Shown: piece after piece, positions 24,306 through 34,017 of the stretch
How positions within the stretch are numbered: position 1 is the first letter of the stretch
Layout of the letters: the number at the start of each line of letters is the position of its first letter
Source of the DNA: Lineus longissimus
Taxonomy: Eukaryota > Nemertea > Pilidiophora > Heteronemertea > Lineidae
Direction: 5' to 3'
DNA: 64,000 nucleotides
Assembly (NCBI RefSeq): GCF_910592395.1
Contig: NC_088308.1
Location: 13,161,001 to 13,225,000 of the forward strand
Translations under genes and position numbers: made by a program
The notes under the pieces: model-generated
What the model was told of the DNA's origin: nothing
The model's input: only the letters and a program-made list of their open reading frames with translations
Databases searched by the model: none

Positions 24306-24799
24306 CTAAAAAAAACTAAATGGTTGCAATCAACTACAATATGGTCATATTCAACCATATCTAATAGTTCGATCAGGAACAACAATCCAGTAGTTTTTTA
24401 CTGTCATGTTAAAACATAACCATAACCACATGGTTGATATGTCAACTATATCGCAATTTTTAAAATCTAACCATTTCAAATGCATAGGAGTGTAAGTGTA
24501 ACTAAACTAGTACTTGACGTATGATGATGAATTACTAAAATACACCAATATGATTGCTGCTATGGCTCCAATTTCAGTTCAATGTGTATACTATCAAGAT
24601 GAAATTCCCGTGGCCTTGATAATACAATGTAGATAATCCGTTATCATTCCATTATGAGATGGCATTCACACATCATATAAAAATGAGCCATCGTCTCTGA
24701 AGGGTCTTACGTCCTCAAGACACAATTCGGCTTGCTTATAAGTCGATGAGAGTCCCCCAACTGCTCTTTGCTCCTTCACCGTGCAAGTGACATAAGAAA
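24306..24799. other. AT-rich non-coding DNA
   Basis: No gene seen. Words such as GGTTG, CAACCAT and ATGGTTG recur in both orientations between 24315 and 24475, a weak sign of a worn inverted-repeat element. Confidence 0.35.
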
Positions 24800-25323
24800 A
24801 ATGTGGTCCAAATAACGACGACAACGTATTCATCCATATGCCAACGTGGTTATTGCGGGACTATGCTGTCCTGAGGTCCATCCTACCACTCCTCACCAAT
24901 ATCATCAATAACTCATTGAGCGAGGGTCGTGTTCCCAGTTGTTTGAAAGATGCGAGGGTCACTCCTTTACTCAAAAAGGCTAGCCTTGACTGTGACGAGC
25001 TAAAGAATTACCGCCCCGTCTCAAATCTGGCCTTCTTAGGTAAGGTCGTTGAGAAAGTCATAGCCAGACAGCTATTTGAACATAATATGAGTGAATTCGG
25101 CCTCATGGACGATCTTCAATCCGCTTATAGACCAGGTCATAGTACCGAGACCGCGTTACTTAAGATCAAATCCGATATTGATTCTGCTTTGGACAATCGT
25201 AAAGGTGCAATACTGATTCTTCTGGATTTATCCGCCGCATTTGATGCTATTGATCACAAGACATTGTTACATAGATTACAGGATAGGATTGGTATATCAG
25301 GCGTCGCACTCCAGTTGTTTGAG
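24800..25323 (+). mobile_element. CR1/jockey-like LINE reverse transcriptase fragment
   Basis: The open frame 24838-25323 encodes the fingers and palm of a non-LTR reverse transcriptase. It shows NSLSEGRVPSCLKDARVTPL, NYRPVSNLAFLGKVVEKV, QSAYRPGHSTETALL and the catalytic LLDLSAAFDAIDH block (first aspartate). It stops before the YADD motif, at the palindrome at 25324-25378 where BEL sequence begins. Both ends of the LINE are missing. The frame itself is intact for about 160 codons, so the fragment is not very old. Confidence 0.85.
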
Positions 25324-25378
25324 TCATACCTTTCATACCTTTCATACCTTTTTAAAGGTATGAAAGGTATGAAAGGTA
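25324..25378. repeat. Perfect hairpin at the LINE/BEL junction
   Basis: Three copies of CATACCTTT are followed by nearly three copies of its reverse complement, AAAGGTATG, making a stem of about 25 bp. It lies exactly where the CR1-like fragment ends and the truncated BEL integrase begins. Confidence 0.9.
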
Positions 25379-25546
25379 GCGGCTGGGGGCTGTCTGTGGC
25401 CTCCATGTCGATGTAGGTTAGTGGGCGGCTGTTTACTATAGCTTCTGCTTCCGCCATAAGCGTCCTCAAAAACTCGTCATCGAGTTGATAACCATGAGCC
25501 ATCAGCAGACGGGAAAGAGCGTTCCTGATAGATCGGATCATACGTT
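25379..25546 (-). pseudogene. BEL/Pao integrase, 3' part beyond the Polinton insertion
   Basis: On the minus strand from 25546 the frame encodes a helix and then EFLRTLMAEAEAIVNSRPLT, the conserved C-terminal part of a BEL/Pao integrase. It continues directly from the GVVER end of the integrase at 52314 when the Polinton and one TACGTT copy are left out. The element is cut at 25379; no 3' LTR follows. Confidence 0.9.
25541..25546. repeat. Polinton target-site duplication, left copy (TACGTT)
   Basis: TACGTT directly precedes the left terminal repeat and recurs at 52308-52313 directly after the right one. Six base pairs is the duplication size known for Polinton/Maverick integration. Confidence 0.95.
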
Positions 25547-25769
25547 AGTAATAAGGAAACGAATGTACGACTATCTACGTCAAAACCTAGAATCATGGGT
25601 GAAAAACTTCACCCTTCATCATTATTCATGTACATTTGTCAAGAATTCACTGTTTTAACCCACAAACACTACCAAAAACCCAACATGGAAAATGTCTGTA
25701 AACACTGGGGGGTCTTTGGTTTTTTTAATTTTTTAAAAATTTTTTTTTTCCCACAAACCTGACAAACTT
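25547..25769 (+). repeat. Polinton left terminal inverted repeat
   Basis: It matches the reverse complement of 52108-52307. The first roughly 175 bp differ at only a few positions. The inner end diverges through runs of T and a CCCACAAACCTGACAAACTT / CCCAAAAACTTACCAAACTT segment. Confidence 0.95.
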
Positions 25770-26265
25770 ATGGATCGGGACACCCTGCTGAACATACGCA
25801 CTGACGTAATTAATGTTAAACAGATGTTACCTTAAACAGATGTTACTGTTAAATGGGCATAAATGTTATTGATCTAATAGAAAGTTCAAGCTTCCACACA
25901 TGAGGTTGTGTTTTGGCGTGGGTTCGTTTCCCGGTGAAGGCAACATATGAAGACTGGCCTATGCCAAGCGTGTTTACTGCGCATGCGCGTCGGTTGTTTA
26001 GTTACATGTTACAATGAAAGATGTCGCTGAAAATCGGTTGCCAATGATGACAACTTACTGTTGTGATAAGTTTGTTAGGTTTGTGATTTGTACAACGAGC
26101 AAACAAGTGTTAGCCGGTTGCTATCAAAACAAAACTGTCATCGTTTGCGCATGTCCGTTGCCAAGATGGCAGGAATTATGAGTAATGACGTCAGTGCTGC
26201 CATCTGATAGCATTTGGCCTAACCAAAATTCAAGGAAAAATTCAAGGGAAATTCAAGTAAATTAA
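25770..26265. other. Sub-terminal non-coding region of the Polinton
   Basis: About 500 bp without an ORF. It contains a direct repeat of TTAAACAGATGTTAC-like sequence near 25815-25850. The first gene begins at its end. Terminal-protein or promoter signals may lie here, but I cannot identify any. Confidence 0.5.
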
Positions 26266-27678
26266 ATGTATTACCCATTGGCAACGAAGCATAAGGATAA
26301 CATTACATTTGACTTTTGTAAATTTGATGCCTATGTTACCACTAACAGATTTTTCAAAGTACAAGAAAGTGATATCGCGCCAGAGTTTTTAAGATTGAAA
26401 AACAGAGATGATTGTCTTAGACTTGAAAAAAACCCACTGGCGTTCTACCAGACCCAGTTTAACATGACCGTATGGTTCGCGACAACTGGATGTGGCATTT
26501 CACTAGAGCATCTGAACAGCAGCAATCAAATGATCAGATCACTTTACAGGTTCCACACTTACTATCAAATCAGAAAAATTATGAAAAACCTTGATATTCC
26601 CATTTTGGGAGAAAGCAATTTCAATGAAACAAATAATAACATTAACCGTAGGAAACTAGGCGAGTTACTAAGCGAATTTGGCTTAAAAGACGAGTATGAT
26701 TTTTCATTGTTTGAAAGCAATGATGGATGGGCTTCCTGGGGTAAACCGGATTACAACCCAAGCATAACTGACCCTGGTTACTACATCGATAACTCTAAAA
26801 TCAATTTCTACTTAATGCAAATTCACGAGAATAGAACGCCACCAATGTTTAAATCTGATTGGGACGCTGGGATGGATAACTTCAAATACGATCAGGGTTG
26901 GATCCAGTGGTATGTTAATCAACATAAACATATTTTTGAGGTTCTCAAACAGCCACACGATCAATCATACCAACAATTCATGACTCTTAAGTCCTCAGGT
27001 TTCTCGAATCCAGGGATAGAAAGATTGAATGATTCCATCAGAACATATGTTTACTGCATACTGGGATCACAGGCCCTTACTAGAACCCCGATTACTGGAA
27101 CAACAGGAACTGAATTTGATGCCCAGAAGGAGTTCATCAAACTGCTAAGTGACTCAATTGAACAGCATGTGGATATCCCTACCTCAATTGCTAGATACCA
27201 GAAAGCACTGTCGGACACTCACACACGATTAGACTATGTAATTGCCCCAGGTCTGTACATCATAGGGTCTGACATGGTACTCAAGATCGGTAAGATCGAG
27301 AATTAAAACAATGATATCCTGATAGCAACTAAACACTTGAAGCCTGGTAAGAATAACATTAACAATGAAAAGACCTTGCCTCCTCCATTGATGCAAGGCC
27401 AAACTTCTAAGAAGATAAGGGTTAAGGCTAATATCACTACACCAAAAGATGTGAAGACTGTTGTGTCCAGTAAAACTTCTGTAACAAGTAAAAATGATGT
27501 AACAAGTAAAAATGCTGTAACAGGTAGGCCTACTGGACAGATCAGGCCTGTTGTGTGCAATAAGATTGATGTGCCCAGTAAGACTGATGAAACCAGTAAA
27601 TCTGATGATACTCATGAAACAATCAAGTTTATCCTCTATGCTGTTGTTGGCAGTTTAATTCTTATTACTTTAAAGTAA
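26266..27678 (+). pseudogene. Polinton gene of unknown function with C-terminal membrane segment (nonsense-broken)
   Basis: From the ATG at 26266 (TTAAATG context) 346 codons are open to a TAA at 27304-27306. The same frame then stays open to 27676-27678 for another 123 codons, ending in a basic linker with repeated VTSKN-type units and a hydrophobic terminal helix (about 27625-27675). No start codon lies between the stop and the second part, so I read it as one gene of about 470 codons with a nonsense mutation. The first part contains NPLAFYQTQFNMTVWFATTG and a WxxWG segment. It resembles conserved unnamed proteins of invertebrate Polintons. Its place next to the capsid genes suggests a virion or assembly role, which is inference. 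Confidence 0.7.
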
Positions 27679-29273
27679 ATGGATGAAGGAGGAGTAGGAG
27701 AAGATATCGAAATGAATGAGTTAGAGAATTACCAACTTCTAGAAGAAACCAGTAGAACTGCTGAAACAACATTAAATACCCCAGTAACTGATGACGGCAC
27801 AACATACAACACAGATAATACAAATCTTACTACTGAAACTTCATTCACTACAACTCCAGAAATAGCAAGAGGTATTGTCCCTGAATTGATGGAAAAGGAG
27901 TTAAATTACGCTGAAGTAGAGGGTGAACTTGATAATGCATTGAAAGGAACAAAATGGAGTTATGGCGAGAACAAATTGAGTAATCTTGTACCACACATTT
28001 TTCCCGAGGGTAACAAACTTTATTACATTCCGCTAAATTATGAATTTGATTTGATACCGGATAAATTTGAAAACAAAAATTTATTTAACTATCGTAATAA
28101 TAATGGAACCATTAACAAGTTAATTCCTTTAACTAAGGGTGGTGGAAGCTTCTATGCTGAATCAACTTTAAAGGGTAAGTTTGGTACTAATTTTGTTAAT
28201 CATTTAAAAGGTATGATTGAACCTAGCCCAGGGACAGCCCCACCAGGAGGGGAACCAGGGACAGAGCCACCAAGAGGGGCAGAGCCACCAAGAGGGGGGC
28301 CTAAATATGTATCCACTGAAACACAGACAGTAATTGATGAGATTATCACTTCAACTAACCCCATAGATAAAATCATAGATAAGACTGATGAAAAATTAAG
28401 TGCATTAGGTTTTACAGATAATGCTTTGAGAGAACTTAGAGGGTTAAAACACGCTGGGGATAATTATGCAAAAGTTACGATGGAGAGAGATATGAGTAAT
28501 ATGAAAATAGAAAGCCTAGAAGAAGAACTTAACAATCTAAAAAGACACAATGCTACTCTAAAAAGAAACAATGCTATCCTAGGAGAAGAAAATGAAGTTC
28601 TAAGAAATGACTTAATTAACTCTGGAGAAGATCATTTAGACGAAAAGGAAAATCTAAACAGAGAAAAGGACGAGCTAAGAATAAAAATTGAGGAAGTGAA
28701 AGAGGAACTGAATAGAGAACGTGCCAAGGTATTTGAATTAGACAGAGAAGCTGAAAGCAGTTCAAAAAGACTGAAACGTTTGATCACTGATGTCTTGAAG
28801 AAACCAGATTCACAGATTTCACTCAAGGACAGAATCAAGTTACTTTTTAAGATTGAAGGCCTTACAATCGCTGCAATAGTAACTGCAGTGATTATGATAA
28901 TTACCACTTTAGGTCTTAGCATAGGACTTGGTGCCAGTAATGCTTTTAAAGCTGTACCTAAACCAGGACCGCCAAGTCCTATCCCACCAAGTCCTACTCC
29001 ACCAAGTCCGGATAAACCATCATCAATTCCAGATAAAGTGAGAAAGGACTAAAGAAGTTTGCTGAATGGCTAAAAGAACTAGCCAAGAAATCAGTTGCGG
29101 CTTTACCGGGAATCATCGGTTCTATCGTATCATTTCTCCTGAAAACAATTGGTGCAGTTGTTGGGTTCATGTCCGAACATCTAGTCATTCTAGTTATTGT
29201 TGTTGTTAGCTCCATAATTTATGGTTTGGTAGAAGGTGTTAAAGCTGTTAAAGCTGTTAAAGCTGCTAAGTAA
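27679..29273 (+). pseudogene. Coiled-coil membrane protein of the Polinton (frameshifted near its 3' end)
   Basis: The ATG at 27679 follows the previous stop directly (AGTAAATGG). The 457-codon frame has an acidic, T-rich N-terminus, a globular part around residues 85-175 and a P/G-rich linker with PPRG repeats. A long coiled coil follows (about residues 270-370), then a membrane helix (about 394-418) and a P/S-rich tail with PPSP repeats. The frame stops at 29050-29052, but another frame continues at once from about 29040 with WLKELAKKS, ALPGIIGSIVSFLL and a second strong membrane segment, ending at 29271-29273. I read this as a one-base shift in the GAGAAAGGAC run. The function is unknown; a membrane-spanning virion protein is plausible. 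Confidence 0.7.
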
Positions 29274-29311
29274 AATCAATGATTGAATGATTTTCAAGTC
29301 AAATAAATAGA

Positions 29312-30568
29312 ATGACAACTGGAGTACTTCTCAACACTGAAAGGAGTCATAAGATTCCACTCGAGTTAAAGGCCGAGAGAAATCATCACATCATCACGCA
29401 CAATCCCTCTTCTGCTAATCCAAAAGAAACATTGTACATTAGAATACCTGCTTTAAGAGAAAATACGTTCTTTGTACCCAGATCTCTTTTTCTGTCAGCT
29501 GATGTCACCATTTCTGGTGATTCAAAGAACAGCGTGGTTAACAATCTCGGCAGAAACCTGTTATCCAAGATGGTAATTAAGTGGGGAATGGAACAGATAT
29601 TTGATCTCAATGAATACAGTCATTATTCGACTTTTAAAGATCTGTGGCTAACACAAGAGCAAAGGAATGATAGTGTTTTTCAAGGTATTCAGTCAGAAAA
29701 TCTTAGAAAGTTGAGATCAGGTGTGGCAGAAGCCGATGTTACCGGTGAAACCAGCGATGAGAAAACACTGAAGAAAGTATTTGGAACCAAGTACAAGATA
29801 CCGTTAGATTTTGAGCTATTTTTCAACTATGCTCCATTTTACAAGTTTCCAATTCAAGAGGGTGTGATCATCGAGATTATGTTAGCACCAAAAGAGGAGA
29901 TCATCGTTACCAGCACAACTGCAAACATGAATTACAAACTTAAAAATTTCAGTTTTGAATATGACACTGTAACTAACAAGGGATTAGCCAATACGCTAAC
30001 AAACAAGTACAAGTCAGGTTTCTCCATCTATTACGACTGGGTAGATCACTTCAAAACTGTCAACGTAACGGCCAATGAAACGCTGATCAACGAGAACATC
30101 AATTTTCCTCGAATGTCCATAAAAGGACTATTACTTCTATTCATCTCTGATTACACTGATGGTTCAAGAGATTCTGAAAAGTTTGAAAATCCTAACATAA
30201 CAAAAGTGCAAATAACCATCGAAGGAGTTGCTAATCAGGTGTTTCCAAAAGGAATGAGAATGCTTGATCAATGGGAGGAGATCAAGAAACACTTCATGAC
30301 CGAAGACTTAAAGAAAACTTACGACTGCAACATGTCTATGAAAAAGTACTATGGAGATTCGAATAACTACGGTCTTTGGTTGGACCTGAGAACTACTGAA
30401 GACAATAGATTACACGGATCGGGCAAAAAGCTTCAAAACACTAAAGATGGTATTCAATTGTCGATAACAAAATAATCTGGAAAGGGACCATACAAAATGC
30501 ACATATTTGTGGTTTCTGATGCTCAAGTTAACATTCAAAATTCACAGATTGTTTCCGTGCAACATTAA
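29312..30568 (+). pseudogene. Major capsid protein candidate (double jelly-roll type), premature stop
   Basis: The frame from ATG 29312 (AAATAGAATG context) encodes 387 residues up to TAA at 30473-30475, and the same frame stays open for 30 more codons to TAA at 30566-30568. The tail contains VVSDAQVNIQNSQIV, which looks like a conserved final strand, so the first TAA is probably a late nonsense mutation. Recognisable blocks are IPALRENTFFVPRSL, VVNNLGRNLLSKMVIKWG, FKDLWLT, KIPLDFELF, NYKLKNFSFEYD and ITKVQITIEGVANQVFPKGM. These match the conserved capsid protein of invertebrate Polintons/adintoviruses, which builds the icosahedral shell. Length is at the short end for double jelly-roll proteins. 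The gene order (MCP, small membrane protein, minor capsid) supports the call. Confidence 0.8.
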
Positions 30569-30588
30569 GATTATTTTACTGTGTATAA

Positions 30589-30825
30589 ATGGAATCACCA
30601 GGAAAGAAGAAAATCATCAATACACTGTACCAAAGTGTGTTATTGGCAACGGCAACAATTGGTTACTCATATTTACTTAAGAGATGCTTTAGAATTGCCA
30701 TTGGCCCGCCAAGTCAGGCAAACTTAGAAGAGATTCTTAAACTTGGCGGAATTGTAGCAGTAAGTAATGTAACATTGGAATATTTTTACGACCAAGGTAT
30801 TTTACCCAGAAACATAATCAACTAG
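30589..30825 (+). CDS. Small membrane protein between the capsid genes
   Basis: A 78-residue protein starting in TATAAATGG. A basic N-terminus (PGKKK) precedes a hydrophobic segment around residues 16-34, and a second one lies around 48-62. No catalytic motif is present. It lies 20 bp after the capsid gene and 17 bp before the minor capsid gene, so it is likely co-expressed with them. The family is unnamed, and function as a virion membrane component is only suggested by position. Confidence 0.65.
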   Translation: MESPGKKKIINTLYQSVLLATATIGYSYLLKRCFRIAIGPPSQANLEEILKLGGIVAVSNVTLEYFYDQGILPRNIIN

Positions 30826-30842
30826 AATTTACTGTACAGTAA

Positions 30843-31607
30843 ATGAAAACCGTGGTGTACATTAATTCCAGTGACTACCCAGAACAGAAATCACATCATT
30901 TAACCATACATCTTAACACTGAAATTCAGAATGTCATTAGCGTCAGTTTGACATTTGCAGGGATACCTTGTACATTCTACAACATAAGTAATGCAAAACA
31001 AAATAACGAAATTAAGTTAAAGGGATATTCGTTGACAGTGATTAAAATACCCGATGGTCTCTATGACCTTGAAAGCTTTTCAAAGATGTTTGCAAATGAA
31101 TTGAAAGAAAATAGTTTAAGCAAAAATGTAGTTAAGTTTGATGTTGATGAGCCCACTGGTAGGACAGTAATGAAGATGCTTAAGAGAAAAAATGGGGAGT
31201 ATTTCCAGATCTACTTTCCTGGTAAAAGCAATGAATTATTTGGCTTTAAACCGGAATGGCCTTACCCCTTAGATGCTGATATCTTAGATGTAGGTGAATT
31301 AACAAAGGGCGTGTTTGTAAGCAATAGGCCCATAAATTTTAGACCAATGGACTATTTTGTTTTCCACTGTGACATCGTCAACAATGTAATGAGAATTGGC
31401 AAGCCATCAGATGTCTTAGCCACTAGACCGATAAAAGAATCTAACTTTGGAGACATGATAGCATATTCCTTTGGGGATAACATGGAAATTCCGTGCAAAT
31501 CAAGTGTTGGCAAGTTGAATATTCGTCTAACAGATGAAAACAATGGCATTATCGACCTTAATGGTTTTGATGTACAGTACCAATTGACCTTTACTCACTG
31601 CGCCTGA
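30843..31607 (+). CDS. Minor capsid (penton-like, single jelly-roll) protein
   Basis: A 254-residue intact ORF starting in GTAAATG. It has the pattern of Polinton penton-like proteins. An N-terminal YINSSD...HHLTIHL and VISVSLTFAGIPCTFYNIS section is followed by IKIPDGLYDLESF, a SNELFGFKPEW block, NRPINFRPMDYFVFHCDIV and a C-terminal section of strands with LNIRLTDENNG. Such proteins occupy the five-fold vertices. A second gene with the same blocks is at 40754-49486. The stop codon is inside a tandem repeat (31590-31665). Confidence 0.8.
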   Translation: MKTVVYINSSDYPEQKSHHLTIHLNTEIQNVISVSLTFAGIPCTFYNISNAKQNNEIKLKGYSLTVIKIPDGLYDLESFSKMFANELKENSLSKNVVKFDVDEPTGRTVMKMLKRKNGEYFQIYFPGKSNELFGFKPEWPYPLDADILDVGELTKGVFVSNRPINFRPMDYFVFHCDIVNNVMRIGKPSDVLATRPIKESNFGDMIAYSFGDNMEIPCKSSVGKLNIRLTDENNGIIDLNGFDVQYQLTFTHCA

Positions 31608-31665
31608 TTTTTTACTCACTGCGCCTGATTTTTTTTACTCACTGCGCCTGATTTTTTACTCATTT
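31590..31665. repeat. Tandem repeat at the 3' end of the minor capsid gene
   Basis: TTTACTCACTGCGCCTGATT occurs three times with variable T-runs between, and a fourth partial copy (TTTACTCATTTTGG) follows. The first unit contains the last codons and stop of the gene, so the array grew from coding sequence. Confidence 0.9.
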
Positions 31666-31688
31666 TGGCTAAAATCACACTAAACTAA

Positions 31689-32126
31689 ATGGCAGGCATA
31701 TGTATGATGGTTGGTTCTGCGCTGGTGAATGGTTTAGCCTTCTCCGGTACTAGTTATCTTTTTAAAAAACTAGACAAGAATGGCTATGAGACTGAAATGA
31801 AGAGACATAATTTAGCTCAAGAGCAATTGCAAAGAGCATCCACAGAATGGGAAGAGCATAGGAAAAGTACCATTGACTTCGTTAACCTTGAATTAAAGAG
31901 AGAACATGAAGCGGCAATTGACTTCAAAAATGCCGACGCCTCACTTTCATTGTACAACAGTTTAAACCTGCATGATAAAATTACCATTCCTAGACAACCG
32001 CAATTGAGCGACTACTACAAGCCCAGCGATGAAATGAAGAATTACGAATACCTTTGGATCATTTTAGGATTGAGCGTCTTGGGTTTTGGGATTTACCATT
32101 TCGTTGGAAAGAAGAAGAAAGACTAG
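31689..32126 (+). CDS. Membrane/coiled-coil protein conserved among Polintons
   Basis: A 145-residue ORF starting in CTAAATGG. A hydrophobic N-terminal segment (residues about 4-24) is followed by KNGYETEMKRHNLAQEQL, a charged helix of about 50 residues, a QPQLSDYYKPSDEMKNYEYL block, a second hydrophobic helix (about 118-136) and a KKKKD tail. Two clear relatives lie in the older relics (11378-11769 and 20239-20634), so it is a core gene of these elements. Topology suggests a two-pass membrane protein with a helical loop. The function is unknown. Confidence 0.75.
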   Translation: MAGICMMVGSALVNGLAFSGTSYLFKKLDKNGYETEMKRHNLAQEQLQRASTEWEEHRKSTIDFVNLELKREHEAAIDFKNADASLSLYNSLNLHDKITIPRQPQLSDYYKPSDEMKNYEYLWIILGLSVLGFGIYHFVGKKKKD

Positions 32127-32215
32127 GAAGAAAAAAGAATAAGGAAAAAGAATAAGAAAAAAGACTAAACGTGAATAAAACCATATGGGTGTTCTAGTCT
32201 TATGATCAATTTAGA

Positions 32216-32779
32216 TCATTTCGTCTTTTTAAGGGCATCTATGTATTTTTGCCTCTGGTCTTTAGGAAAAACACTATTTTCTTCTAAGGCATCTTTCATT
32301 GCCGATTCATCCTTGTTGAAAAACAGGACTAAAACCCTTATGTTCTCTCTGAAGTCCTTAACAACAGAGTTGTACTTCTGAACGAGTAACCAAACAGTCA
32401 GATTGTAGTGCCTGCCAGAAAAGGCAAGATTACATAACTCAGACACTTTCTTCTTTGTGTCTCTCAAATTAGCACAGTCGTCAATGATGAATAATGTCTG
32501 TGATCCTTCGAAGGCCATGGTGGCAAATTGAAGCACAGGGTCTAAATTATTGGCTACAGCAATTGGATTGACAATGAAAACATTCTTGTCTTCGTTAATC
32601 CATCTCCTATTGTACGTCTTGTTTCTGAAGTAAGTGGGACAGAAAATGACTATGTTCTGGAACTTATGACGATATTCCTTCTCTAAGAGATCAAGAGCAA
32701 AATGAGTCTTACCGCAATTGGTGACTCCTGAAATCAACATGTTGTGTGGGCCGAAAACTGGTATGTCTTTTGCCTTCAT
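32216..32779 (-). CDS. Packaging ATPase (FtsK/HerA superfamily, A32-like)
   Basis: A 187-residue minus-strand ORF starting in TTTAAATG, divergent from the integrase. The Walker A motif GVTNCGKTHF is near residues 18-27, the Walker B motif LFIIDDC around 95-101, followed by LCNLAFSGRHYNLTVWLLVQ, which carries the sensor-like Q. This is the DNA-packaging ATPase of the PRD1-adenovirus-like lineage, which drives genome entry into capsids. It is somewhat shorter than typical members, lacking long C-terminal extensions, but all motifs are present. It is the only minus-strand gene in the left two-thirds of the element. Confidence 0.85.
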   Translation of the reverse strand: MKAKDIPVFGPHNMLISGVTNCGKTHFALDLLEKEYRHKFQNIVIFCPTYFRNKTYNRRWINEDKNVFIVNPIAVANNLDPVLQFATMAFEGSQTLFIIDDCANLRDTKKKVSELCNLAFSGRHYNLTVWLLVQKYNSVVKDFRENIRVLVLFFNKDESAMKDALEENSVFPKDQRQKYIDALKKTK

Positions 32780-32850
32780 TTAAATGAGTAAAACAGAATT
32801 TAAATTGCCCGATATCAATTCAGAATTTAAATGAGTAAAACAGAACTAAA
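32779..32850. repeat. Duplicated start region between ATPase and integrase genes
   Basis: TTTAAATGAGTAAAACAGAA occurs at 32780-32799 and again at 32828-32847. The first ATG (32784) opens only a 16-codon frame that ends at the second ATG, and its first five codons equal those of the integrase. The first TTTAAAT is palindromic enough to serve the divergent ATPase start as well. Confidence 0.85.
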
Positions 32851-33985
32851 AGACCCAGGCAAAGTCCAGTCGAACCCAGGCAGCATCGAACAGTCGAACC
32901 CAGACAACACCGAACAGTATCTGAGGGATTTGTATTACAATCCTGAAAGTCCTGTGGCTTACAGTTCATTAGGTAAGATATGGAAAAAAGTAAGGGAAGA
33001 TAAAAAATTGGTCAGGTACAAGGAAGTAAAAGAATTTCTAGACACACTACCAACTCACCAACTACACAAACCGGCCATTAAGAAATTTACGTTCCGAAAG
33101 ACAATGGTATCTTACATCGATCAACAATGGCAAGCAGATGTGGACATGCAAAAATTTGAGAAACAAAATAAAGGCAACAGATTCATTTTGACAGTAATTG
33201 ACTTATTCAGTCGCTATGCTTGGGCTATGGCCGTTAAGAGCAAGAGAGGAGAAGAAATCAGAGATGCATTTAAAGTGATTTTCAGAGAAGCAAAACCAGA
33301 AAAGATCCAGTTTGATGACGGTACAGAATTCTACAACAAACACTTCAAGGAACTCTTAACAGAAAATGACATTGAGTGGTTCTCTACATTTTCAAGTAAG
33401 AAGGCAGCAGTTGTGGAAAGATTCAACAGAACTTTAAAGGATAACATGTGGAAGTACTTCACCGCAAAGGAAACTGACAAGTGGGTAGATGTCCTAGATG
33501 AATTGGTGAGCGGGTACAACAACTCATTTCACTCATCAATAGGGATGAAACCAATTGACGCCAGAAAGAGGGAGAATGAAGGAACTGTCTGGTACAACCT
33601 TTACGGTCTTCACCTCAAAGAAACATTTGGTGATCCAAAGTACAAGGTCGGTGACAGTGTCAGAATTTCAAAGTACAAGACCATTTTCGACAAAGGCTAC
33701 TTACCCAATTTCACTGAAGAAGTCTTTCAAATAAGACAGATCATCTTCACTCATCCTATCGTCTACAAACTTGAAGATTACCAAAAGGAAGAAATTCAAG
33801 GATATTTCTATGAGGAGGAATTAAGTTATGTTCCCAATCCTGACCAAATAGAATACAAAATAGAGAAGATAATAAGGCGCAAGACCACTAAAAGTAAAAA
33901 ATACGGATTAGTGAAATGGAAAGGTTACAGTGATAAGTTCAATGAATGGTTACCAATTTCAGACATAAAAAGTCTAAAAGTCTAA
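32831..33985 (+). CDS. Polinton integrase (rve/DDE) with C-terminal chromodomain
   Basis: A 384-residue intact ORF in TTTAAATG context. Residues 29-90 form the N-terminal conserved region (YLRDLYYNPES, HQLHKPAIKKF). The catalytic core carries D103 in QQWQAD, D162 in FDDGTEFYN and E196 in VVERFNRT, the DDE triad of retroviral-type integrases. YNNSFHSSIGMKP follows at about 230-245. Residues about 335-382 are a chromodomain with VKWKGY and WLP. It inserts the linear element into host chromosomes with 6-bp duplications; chromodomains in such enzymes can bind histone marks. It is the best preserved enzyme gene of the element. Confidence 0.92.
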   Translation: MSKTELKDPGKVQSNPGSIEQSNPDNTEQYLRDLYYNPESPVAYSSLGKIWKKVREDKKLVRYKEVKEFLDTLPTHQLHKPAIKKFTFRKTMVSYIDQQWQADVDMQKFEKQNKGNRFILTVIDLFSRYAWAMAVKSKRGEEIRDAFKVIFREAKPEKIQFDDGTEFYNKHFKELLTENDIEWFSTFSSKKAAVVERFNRTLKDNMWKYFTAKETDKWVDVLDELVSGYNNSFHSSIGMKPIDARKRENEGTVWYNLYGLHLKETFGDPKYKVGDSVRISKYKTIFDKGYLPNFTEEVFQIRQIIFTHPIVYKLEDYQKEEIQGYFYEEELSYVPNPDQIEYKIEKIIRRKTTKSKKYGLVKWKGYSDKFNEWLPISDIKSLKV

Positions 33986-34017
33986 AAAACATAATTTAAA
34001 AAGATTTTATCCTTTAA

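Noticed and set aside
25254-25541. Treating the 95-codon minus-strand ORF as a separate gene
   Set aside because: Its first two-thirds are the displaced BEL integrase tail and the rest is the hairpin plus antisense LINE sequence.
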